Part shown: positions 1-4,408 of the stretch, in pieces | Numbering within the stretch: position 1 is the stretch's first letter | Layout: each line of letters begins with the position of its first letter | NCBI GenBank assembly: GCA_039028495.1 | Contig: JBCCHY010000038.1 | Location: forward strand, 1 to 5,891 | Reading direction: 5' to 3' | Source: JBCCHY01 sp039028495 | GTDB taxonomy: Bacteria; Patescibacteriota; Saccharimonadia; Saccharimonadales; VXPC01 | Length of the DNA: 5,891 nucleotides | Notes under the pieces: generated by a model | The model's database searches: none | What the model was told of the DNA's origin: nothing | What the model saw: the letters and a program-made list of their open reading frames with translations, nothing else | Made by a program: the position numbers and the translations under genes

Positions 1-14
1 CTTTTGGTGTTTTT

Positions 15-21
15 GGAGAGG
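15..21 (+). promoter_or_regulatory. Shine-Dalgarno GGAGAGG of the glycosidase gene
   Basis: A purine-rich GGAGAGG lies 11 nt before ATG 33 and 5 nt before TTG 27. It is the only strong Shine-Dalgarno site in the window and favours a start at 27 or 33 over ATG 51. It sits in a T-rich stretch with three TTTTGG units (2-7, 11-16, 25-30). Confidence 0.55.
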
Positions 22-32
22 TTTTTTTGGTC

Positions 33-1130
33 ATGTACACTTTAAGTCTAATGAAAAAGCTTAATCTAGACAAAATAAGTCCTAAAAATCTCTGGTCTAC
101 CTACAAAAACGCGTCAAAACTAACAAAAATCATAGCCTCGATAGGTTTGTCCGCACTACTTTTAATAGCAGCGATGTACGGCATAGCTACTTGGTATAAA
201 CTCAAATACAAAGACGTCCCGCTCCATTGGGGCTTCAGCTGGTCAACCAAATATGCAGAAGAGTTCGGTGTAAATCCGATCGAAGGCCTAGGTATAGCAA
301 TCAGCGATCTAAAACCAGACCGCGTCCGCCTCATGTCGTACTGGGACCTTCATGAACCAGTCAGAGATGAGTACAATTGGACAACCCTCGATACGCAGGT
401 ACTGGTAGCTACCAACCCAGGTGGCCCGAAAATATCGCTAGCGATTGGGCTACGTCAACCCAGGTGGCCCGAGTGCCACTGGCCGCAGTGGGCCCAGGAT
501 CTCGAACCTGAGGAATGGCAAGCTGAGTTAAACAACTATATTAGCAACGTAATAGAGCGCTATGACCAGTATGTAGACGAATACCAGTTAGAGAATGAGT
601 TCTTGCTGGGGGCATTTGGGCATTGTCCAGATACTGACCGAGATCGGCTGATATCTGAATATGAACTAGTCAGCTCTCTAACTGACAAGCCCATCGTTGT
701 TTCACGCAGCAACAATGCTACCCCAACTTGGCCAGTAGGCGAGCCACGAGCCGAAATAACTGCCATGTCGGTTTACAAGCGTGCCCATGCAGTAGACCCT
801 GTCTCATGGATAGGCTATTTTGAGTACCCGTACCCATCGTGGTTCTATGGGTTCCTTGCAGGAGCGAATGAGCTACACACAGGGACGAGAACATTTATAC
901 ACGAGCTACAGGCGGAGCCGTGGGGACCAGGAGCAACAGTAGATCTGAGTGACGAGGAGCAGGCAAAAACAATGGATGCCAAACGACTAAAGAAACGACT
1001 GGAATTCGCTGAGAACACCGGTATTAGAACAATAGATGTCTGGGGTGCAGAGTGGAGCTACTGGCGCAAAACAACTCGCAATGACGACTCAACCTGGAAA
1101 GTATTCCAGGAAACCTTCAGCCAAAACTAG
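33..1130 (+). CDS. Membrane-anchored putative glycoside hydrolase (clan A-like TIM barrel)
   Basis: Likely hydrolyses a glycan at the cell surface; the substrate cannot be told from sequence. Residue numbers count from a TTG at 27. A Lys-rich N-terminus is followed by one hydrophobic helix (about 35-56), which predicts N-in topology with the enzyme domain outside. The domain shows features I associate with clan-A glycosidases: RVRLMSYWDLHEP (100-111), RQPRWPEC (143-150), a candidate acid/base Glu in LENEF (N190-E191), a candidate nucleophile in HELQAEPWG (E297, less likely E293), and a Trp-rich last strand DVWGAEWSYW (337-346). The family often has NEP where this protein has NEF. Start choice: a GGAGAGG Shine-Dalgarno at 15-21 lies 11 nt before ATG 33 and 5 nt before TTG 27; ATG 51 is also in frame, just before the KKLNLDK stretch. 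Catalytic activity is inferred from motifs only. No promoter is visible, so it may be the tail of an upstream operon. Confidence 0.75.
   Translation: MYTLSLMKKLNLDKISPKNLWSTYKNASKLTKIIASIGLSALLLIAAMYGIATWYKLKYKDVPLHWGFSWSTKYAEEFGVNPIEGLGIAISDLKPDRVRLMSYWDLHEPVRDEYNWTTLDTQVLVATNPGGPKISLAIGLRQPRWPECHWPQWAQDLEPEEWQAELNNYISNVIERYDQYVDEYQLENEFLLGAFGHCPDTDRDRLISEYELVSSLTDKPIVVSRSNNATPTWPVGEPRAEITAMSVYKRAHAVDPVSWIGYFEYPYPSWFYGFLAGANELHTGTRTFIHELQAEPWGPGATVDLSDEEQAKTMDAKRLKKRLEFAENTGIRTIDVWGAEWSYWRKTTRNDDSTWKVFQETFSQN
408..472 (+). repeat. Short out-of-frame direct repeat inside the glycosidase gene
   Basis: The 17-mer CAACCCAGGTGGCCCGA occurs exactly at 413-429 and 456-472, 43 nt apart. Both copies are preceded by GCTAC (408-412 and 449-453), with two extra bases (GT) in the second. 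Because 43 is not a multiple of 3, the copies are read in different frames, giving NPGGP and QPRWP. The second copy encodes the conserved RQPRWPEC motif, so the first is probably the derived copy. Confidence 0.6.
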
Positions 1131-1136
1131 AATATC

Positions 1137-1167
1137 TGCGTAGTTACTAGTGTAAAATACGCATACC
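1137..1167 (+). promoter_or_regulatory. smpB promoter with overlapping dyad
   Basis: A -10-like TAAAAT lies at 1153-1158, only 9 nt before the GTG start of smpB, so transcription would begin about 0-3 nt before that codon. No -35 box or Shine-Dalgarno is visible. A nested inverted repeat surrounds the -10: TGCGTA (1137-1142) pairs with TACGCA (1158-1163), and inside it TTAC (1144-1147) pairs with GTAA (1152-1155). No T-run follows, so an operator is more likely than a terminator. The promoter call is from pattern only. Confidence 0.45.
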
Positions 1168-1623
1168 GTGAAAAAGCGTAAAAAGTCATCCCTTATAAAC
1201 TCCAGAGCTCGCTATGACTATGATCTAGACGAGCCTATTACAGCTGGTCTCGTACTGACGGGAGCAGAGGTAAAAAGCATCCGAAACGGGCGAGCTACCA
1301 TTGCTGGGGCTTTTGTGACCTACAAAGACGGCGAATTTTGGCTCAACAACCTGAGTTTAGCGCCAATGCCAACAAACGCAGCTCACCTCAAAGAATCAGA
1401 CCTATCCAGGCCACGCAAGCTGCTGCTCAAGAAAAGACAGGTTGATATGCTCAGCCAGCTCAAGGACTCTGGCAAAACAATCGTGGCTCTAGAGATAATC
1501 GTCGGTAGATATATCAAGGTTCGCATTGCAAGCGCCCGCGGGAAAAAGAAATACGACAAGCGTGCCGATCTCAAAAAGAAAACTCAAAAGCGCGAAGCTG
1601 ATAAGCGTCTCTCACGTAGGTAG
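1168..1623 (+). CDS. smpB: SsrA-binding protein SmpB
   Basis: SmpB binds tmRNA and brings it, with EF-Tu, to ribosomes stalled on broken mRNAs, where it mimics the codon-anticodon part of tRNA; it acts in the cytoplasm. The 151 residues match the usual family length. Visible motifs are INSRARYDYDL (10-20), the core signature GLVLTGAEVKSIRNG (27-41), SRPRKLLLKKRQ (80-91), and the basic C-terminal tail GKKKYDKRADLKKK (125-138) that enters the mRNA channel. The start is GTG at 1168, just before the expected KKRKK run; there is no Shine-Dalgarno and a -10 box lies almost on the start. No tmRNA gene is seen in the window. The stop lies 2 bp from the stop of the convergent gene on the minus strand, with no terminator between. 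The identification is secure. Confidence 0.97.
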   Translation: MKKRKKSSLINSRARYDYDLDEPITAGLVLTGAEVKSIRNGRATIAGAFVTYKDGEFWLNNLSLAPMPTNAAHLKESDLSRPRKLLLKKRQVDMLSQLKDSGKTIVALEIIVGRYIKVRIASARGKKKYDKRADLKKKTQKREADKRLSRR

Positions 1624-1625
1624 CC

Positions 1626-2078
1626 TCAGCCGGACTGCGAAGTAGTCGAGCTCTCGTCCGAACTGTAGTTTTGGCCAAACGTAAAGCCAAGTGCAAATAC
1701 ACATACAGTAAAAATCGCTGCAGCTAGTAGTGCCATAGCATAGTAATGCCCCACTACAGGTCTAGTGGTAGGTTTAACATTAGTAGCAGGCGGGGTAGTC
1801 GTCTTTGTCTCGCTGGCAGCATCAACGTCTTCTGCAGGTGGTGGCGAAACCTCAACCGTCTGAGCGGTTGCTTCGCTCGCTACCAGTGACGTGGAGTCTG
1901 TTTTGGGTTTTTGAATAAACTCACTAGGATCTATATCAGCGACCTGAGTATCTGGCTCACCAGTTGGACTAACCTTAACCGCTATTTTTTCTCCACCCAT
2001 ATCTAGTAGATATTTTACCAGAAACGAGGAGGTATCAAAGTATGCTGATAAGAAACGCCGACCACGAAGCATTGACAT
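1626..2078 (-). CDS. Unknown protein with disordered N-part and one C-terminal membrane helix
   Basis: I do not recognise a family. The protein (150 aa) has a low-complexity, Thr/Pro/Ala/Glu-rich middle (about 58-107), one strong hydrophobic segment (about 112-135, YYAMALLAAAIFTVCVFALGF) and a short Ser/Thr-rich tail (138-150). This suggests a single-span membrane protein. Arg and Lys at 102-106 before the helix favour an inside N-part, making it a cytoplasmic acidic linker with a short outside tail. The start is uncertain. ATG 2078 gives the longest form, but ATG at 2000 (residue 27, MGGEKIAVKVS) has an extended -10 TGGTAAAAT at 2020-2012 just upstream, which would give a nearly leaderless mRNA. 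If 2078 is right, the gene lies 29 bp from the divergent lipoprotein-like gene and has no Shine-Dalgarno. A role in the cell envelope is inference. Confidence 0.65.
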   Translation of the reverse strand: MSMLRGRRFLSAYFDTSSFLVKYLLDMGGEKIAVKVSPTGEPDTQVADIDPSEFIQKPKTDSTSLVASEATAQTVEVSPPPAEDVDAASETKTTTPPATNVKPTTRPVVGHYYAMALLAAAIFTVCVFALGFTFGQNYSSDESSTTSQSG

Positions 2079-2107
2079 AGCAGCTATGTTAGTAGATCAT
2101 ATAGTCT
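2072..2107 (+). promoter_or_regulatory. Divergent promoter region between the two unknown genes
   Basis: On the plus strand a perfect TTGACA (2072-2077) is followed after 17 nt by a -10-like GATCAT (2095-2100), which places the transcription start at about 2107, next to ATG 2108. A TATAGT lies at 2100-2105 but is badly spaced from the -35. On the minus strand TATGAT (2101-2096) could start transcription about 11 nt before ATG 2078. TTGACA overlaps the minus-strand start codon, so the two transcripts would compete or be co-regulated. No Shine-Dalgarno exists on either side. Confidence 0.45.
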
Positions 2108-2632
2108 ATGAGACGTACTAAAAACCAGCTAGCAACAGCAGGTAACACTACTCGTAATCCCATATGGATACGAGCTGCTGGGCTGCTGCTTTCTGGCCTA
2201 TTCACAATAGGTTGTGCTACGCAAGCTCAAGCAACCGCTGAAAGTCAGCCAGTCGCTTCAATGGATCAGACGAACCCAAATCCTACTACAGGCGTAGTCG
2301 AGAGGGCCCTGGAGGAACGTGGTTATATCTCCGAAGATGCAATAAATGCCGGTAGGCTAGGGCTTAGCCTAGCCTGTGGTGGCCTTTCAAACATTGGAGT
2401 AAACGGCCAGGGTCTTGTAGACGGTTTTTTGGGTACAGACGGAGCTCAGGATGATGAAGCAAGAGACAGGTATGAGAGACTGCTGAGAGATTCAGAAACA
2501 CCTGCCGAAGAGCTATCTGCGCCTTTTTCGATAGGATTCCGAATACCAAACCAAGATCCCGCTGTATGCCCCGAAGATACAGATAGCGCACATGGGCTAC
2601 CTAGTGACAGGCCTCTATCTTCCAGAGCTTAA
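2108..2632 (+). CDS. Unknown exported protein, possibly a lipoprotein
   Basis: No family is recognised. The 174-aa product starts with a long basic N-region (MRRTK..R22) and a hydrophobic core (23-35, AAGLLLSGLFTIG), followed by Cys36. TIGC is a relaxed lipobox: Thr at -3 is unusual but allowed in broad patterns. Alternatively, signal peptidase I could cut after the A-Q-A at 40-42. The mature part is Asn/Thr/Pro-rich to about 60, then has an acidic helical stretch (63-80), a glycine-rich segment (82-112, with LACGG), a charged helix (113-136) and a C-terminal tail. Cys90 and Cys154 could form a disulphide outside the cell. The ATG start sits at the predicted transcription start, with no Shine-Dalgarno. 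It is divergent from the 150-aa membrane protein and followed closely by an inverted repeat and xth. Export is well supported; function is unknown. Confidence 0.7.
   Translation: MRRTKNQLATAGNTTRNPIWIRAAGLLLSGLFTIGCATQAQATAESQPVASMDQTNPNPTTGVVERALEERGYISEDAINAGRLGLSLACGGLSNIGVNGQGLVDGFLGTDGAQDDEARDRYERLLRDSETPAEELSAPFSIGFRIPNQDPAVCPEDTDSAHGLPSDRPLSSRA
2354..2375 (+). repeat. Strong hairpin inside the exported-protein gene
   Basis: AGGCTAGG (2354-2361) pairs perfectly with CCTAGCCT (2368-2375) around a 6-nt loop, GCTTAG. It lies in codons for GRLGLSLAC and is not followed by a T-run, so it is not a typical terminator. Confidence 0.5.
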
Positions 2633-2662
2633 TATAGCCAGCTCAAAACGATAATGGCTATA
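2633..2662 (+). repeat. 8-bp inverted repeat before xth, candidate operator
   Basis: TATAGCCA (2633-2640) and TGGCTATA (2655-2662) form a perfect dyad with a 14-nt spacer. The half-site centres are 22 bp apart, about two helical turns. It begins right after the TAA of the upstream gene, and its right half overlaps the expected -35 region of the xth promoter. No T-run follows, so a dimeric repressor site fits better than an intrinsic terminator, although a Rho-independent remnant cannot be excluded. Confidence 0.5.
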
Positions 2663-2670
2663 CACAGATC

Positions 2671-2685
2671 TGCTAGAATAACTTC
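2671..2685 (+). promoter_or_regulatory. Extended -10 promoter of xth, predicted leaderless
   Basis: TGCTAGAAT (2671-2679) is a TGn-type extended -10 box with 5 of 6 matches to TATAAT. The start point expected about 7 nt downstream falls on the A of ATG 2686. No -35 consensus and no Shine-Dalgarno are present, as expected for an extended -10 promoter with a leaderless message. Confidence 0.6.
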
Positions 2686-3480
2686 ATGAGACTGTACTCC
2701 TGGAACGTAAATGGAATCCGTGCTGTTTGGAATAAAGAGGCACTACAGAAATTTGTCGGTGAACATCAGCCAGATATTCTCTGCATCCAAGAGACTAAGG
2801 CGAACGAAACCCAATCACCAGTAGAGCTAGAAGGCTACGAGGAAGTCTGGCATGATGGGCAGAGGAAAGGCCACTTTGGTACCGCTGTGTTCACTAAAAT
2901 CGAGCCAACCTCTGTAGCAAAAGGGCTCCCAGATCAGCTAGTTGATAAGTACAACCTAGAGGACGACTTTGGCGATACAAGCAAAGAGGGCAGGGTGCTG
3001 ACACTAGAGTTTGAAGATTTCTTCATCGTTACCGTCTATACGCCCAACTCAAAGCGTAAGCTAGAACGGCTAAGTCTCCGGCAAGACAACTGGGACCCAG
3101 CATTCCTTGAATACTGTAAGTCGCTGGAAAGAGATAAGCCAGTACTTATCTCAGGTGATCTAAACGTCGCTCATACAGAGATTGACCTAGCGAGGCCAAA
3201 AGACAATCGTAGAAATGCCGGTTTTACCGACGAAGAACGCTCTGGCATGGACAGCTACCTGAGCGCAGGCTTTGTCGATACATTCCGCTTACTACACCCT
3301 GACACTACGGAAGCCTACACCTGGTGGTCAGCCTGGGGCAACACACGTGCGCGCAACGTTGGCTGGCGCATAGACTATTGGCTAGCGAGCGAGTCCCTAG
3401 CTGGGCGTATCGTCGACGCACAAATACATGCAGACGTAATGGGCTCCGACCACTGCCCAGTGAGCATAGAAATATCATGA
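2686..3480 (+). CDS. xth: Exodeoxyribonuclease III / AP endonuclease
   Basis: A cytoplasmic base-excision repair enzyme. It cleaves the DNA backbone 5' to abasic sites and removes 3'-blocking groups or nucleotides, using Mg2+. At 264 aa it is full length for the family. All catalytic motifs of the endonuclease/exonuclease/phosphatase fold are visible in order: WNVNGIR (N7), CIQETK (E36), VYTPN (Y118), ISGDLNVAH (D158, N160), WRIDYW (D230) and GSDHCPV (D255, H256). The ATG start is the only sensible one, since the conserved first strand RLYSWNVNG follows directly. It heads a chain of overlapping genes: its TGA overlaps the ATG of a 72-codon ORF by 4 nt. Regulation probably involves the dyad at 2633-2662. 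Identification is secure; AP endonuclease versus exonuclease preference is not visible. Confidence 0.96.
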   Translation: MRLYSWNVNGIRAVWNKEALQKFVGEHQPDILCIQETKANETQSPVELEGYEEVWHDGQRKGHFGTAVFTKIEPTSVAKGLPDQLVDKYNLEDDFGDTSKEGRVLTLEFEDFFIVTVYTPNSKRKLERLSLRQDNWDPAFLEYCKSLERDKPVLISGDLNVAHTEIDLARPKDNRRNAGFTDEERSGMDSYLSAGFVDTFRLLHPDTTEAYTWWSAWGNTRARNVGWRIDYWLASESLAGRIVDAQIHADVMGSDHCPVSIEIS

Positions 3481-3695
3481 CAAGCAGATTGCCACGCCAA
3501 CAAAACCCATTCCTAATGGGCGAGGCATTCGCCAAATGGATTTTGCATGCGGATGTAGCCTGGAATTTTCTTGAGGACAGCTTGCTGTGGCTGTGCAAAG
3601 GGCATCGTCCAGCAAGTTACCACAGAGAAAATATCCAGGATACGCCGCAAATGACAGCAGTGCTTTCAGCTACGCTGAAAGGCAGGCTTTCATGA
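3477..3695 (+). CDS. Probable hidden small gene between xth and the HAD gene (72 aa)
   Basis: An ATG at 3477 overlaps the xth stop (ATGA, 3477-3480) and opens a 72-codon frame. Its TGA (3693-3695) overlaps the ATG of the HAD gene (ATGA, 3692-3695). It is easy to miss because the same frame stays open far back inside xth (to ATG 3324). The product is slightly basic, with a probable amphipathic or hydrophobic helix at about 17-42 (FAKWILHADVAWNFLEDSLLWLC) and a polar, probably disordered, C-terminal third. It has no signal peptide and one Cys, and I recognise no family. Support is positional: without it a gap of about 210 bp would stand in an otherwise overlapping gene chain. It could be a real small protein, a leader ORF whose translation opens the HAD start, or a structured RNA with no product. 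No Shine-Dalgarno precedes it, so translation would depend on coupling to xth. Confidence 0.5.
   Translation: MTSRLPRQQNPFLMGEAFAKWILHADVAWNFLEDSLLWLCKGHRPASYHRENIQDTPQMTAVLSATLKGRLS
3661..3692 (+). promoter_or_regulatory. Two mutually exclusive hairpins over the HAD ribosome-binding site
   Basis: Hairpin A: CTTTCAGC (3663-3670) pairs with GCTGAAAG (3674-3681) around a 3-nt loop, extendable by G3662-C3683 and T3661-A3684 with a bulged G. Hairpin B: TGAAAG (3676-3681) pairs with CTTTCA (3687-3692), loop GCAGG. Both use TGAAAG, so only one can form. The Shine-Dalgarno-like GAAAGG (3677-3682), 9 nt before ATG 3692, is buried in either, and B also covers the A of the start codon. This layout suits translational coupling to the small upstream ORF. 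Confidence 0.45.
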
Positions 3696-4408
3696 TGCAA
3701 AAGCCATTTGCAGTGTTTGATATAGATGGCACAGTAGCTCGCACAAGCCTCTTTTTAGCTACTGTCCACGAAATGATGCGCCGTCAGATGACCAGCAAAG
3801 AAGACTCAGACCGGATACACGCAGCATTAGACGACTGGATAATGAGGCGCAGTGATGGTGCATTCCATGTATATGAAATGTTGTGCGTAGAGGTCCTCTA
3901 CAAAGAGCTTGGTAATGTAAAGATCAGTGCGTACGAATCCGTTCTGGACAAAGTCATAGAGAAGTTTAGCGGCAAGACCTACAAGTATACTACTAACCTA
4001 ATAAAGCAGCTCAAGGACGAAGGATACATGGTCTTGGCAGTATCCGGTTCAGAGCAAAAAGCTGTTGCCAGATTCTGTAAACTCCACGGCTTTGATGACT
4101 ACATCGGCGTTGACTTTCACCGCGATGGGTTCTACTTCACAGGCAGTGCAACCGATGTCGTACACAACAAGCACACATACCTGCAAGAGCTTATTGATAG
4201 GCATGACCTCTCTCGTCACGATTCAATCGGAGTCGGCGACACAAAAAGCGACATAGAAATGCTCAAAATGGTAGCCGAGCCAATCTGCTTCAACCCCAAC
4301 AAAGAGCTCCTGGAATATGCCCGAAAAGCTGGCTGGAAAATAGTTATTGAGAGAAAAGACGTAGTCTACGAGCTAGACAAAAAAGGGAAGGTCTACACAC
4401 TTTCGTGA
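3692..4408 (+). CDS. HAD-superfamily hydrolase, subfamily IB (SerB-like phosphatase)
   Basis: A cytoplasmic Mg2+-dependent phosphatase; phosphoserine or a related small phosphomonoester is a guess from subfamily resemblance. From ATG 3692 the product has 238 aa. HAD motif I is FDIDGT (D10 nucleophile, D12 acid/base). A helical cap inserted after motif I spans about 18-105. Motif II is AVSGS (S118), motif III probably K160 in HNKH, and motif IV GVGDTKSDIEML (D183, D187). The C-terminus WKIVIERKDVVYEL (215-228) resembles HAD-IB proteins I associate with Saccharibacteria. A longer version from GTG 3587 adds 35 residues before the conserved first strand and is unlikely. ATG 3692 and ATG 3695 are adjacent; 3692 gives a 4-nt overlap with the small ORF and GAAAGG 9 nt upstream. 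Its TGA overlaps the GTG of the next gene. All catalytic residues are present. Confidence 0.88.
   Translation: MMQKPFAVFDIDGTVARTSLFLATVHEMMRRQMTSKEDSDRIHAALDDWIMRRSDGAFHVYEMLCVEVLYKELGNVKISAYESVLDKVIEKFSGKTYKYTTNLIKQLKDEGYMVLAVSGSEQKAVARFCKLHGFDDYIGVDFHRDGFYFTGSATDVVHNKHTYLQELIDRHDLSRHDSIGVGDTKSDIEMLKMVAEPICFNPNKELLEYARKAGWKIVIERKDVVYELDKKGKVYTLS

Noticed and set aside
2..30. Three TTTTGG units before the first gene as a regulatory repeat
   Set aside because: Irregular spacing in a T-rich stretch at the window edge; could equally be the end of an upstream gene.
2364..2591. 75-aa minus-strand ORF
   Set aside because: It is antisense to the exported-protein gene, is Leu/Arg-rich, and reads as a shadow of that coding frame.
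2633..2662. Intrinsic terminator of the exported-protein gene
   Set aside because: The stem has no following T-run and is AT-rich; operator is the better reading.
3324..3476. Extension of the small ORF back into xth
   Set aside because: This part is out of frame within conserved xth coding sequence (WWSAWG, WRIDYW) and gives a low-quality Arg/Cys-rich peptide; only the part from 3477 is independent.
3305..3598. 97-aa minus-strand ORF
   Set aside because: It is antisense to the conserved xth C-terminus and the small ORF, and is Arg/Ser/Cys-rich as shadow frames are.
3560..3650. Faint resemblance to RNase P RNA (GAGGAC...CACAGAGAAAATA)
   Set aside because: The match is a few bases only, and the total length and conserved core elements are missing.
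3587..3691. Longer HAD protein starting at GTG 3587
   Set aside because: It adds 35 polar residues before the conserved first strand, has no Shine-Dalgarno, and ignores the better-placed ATG 3692 with its 4-nt overlap.
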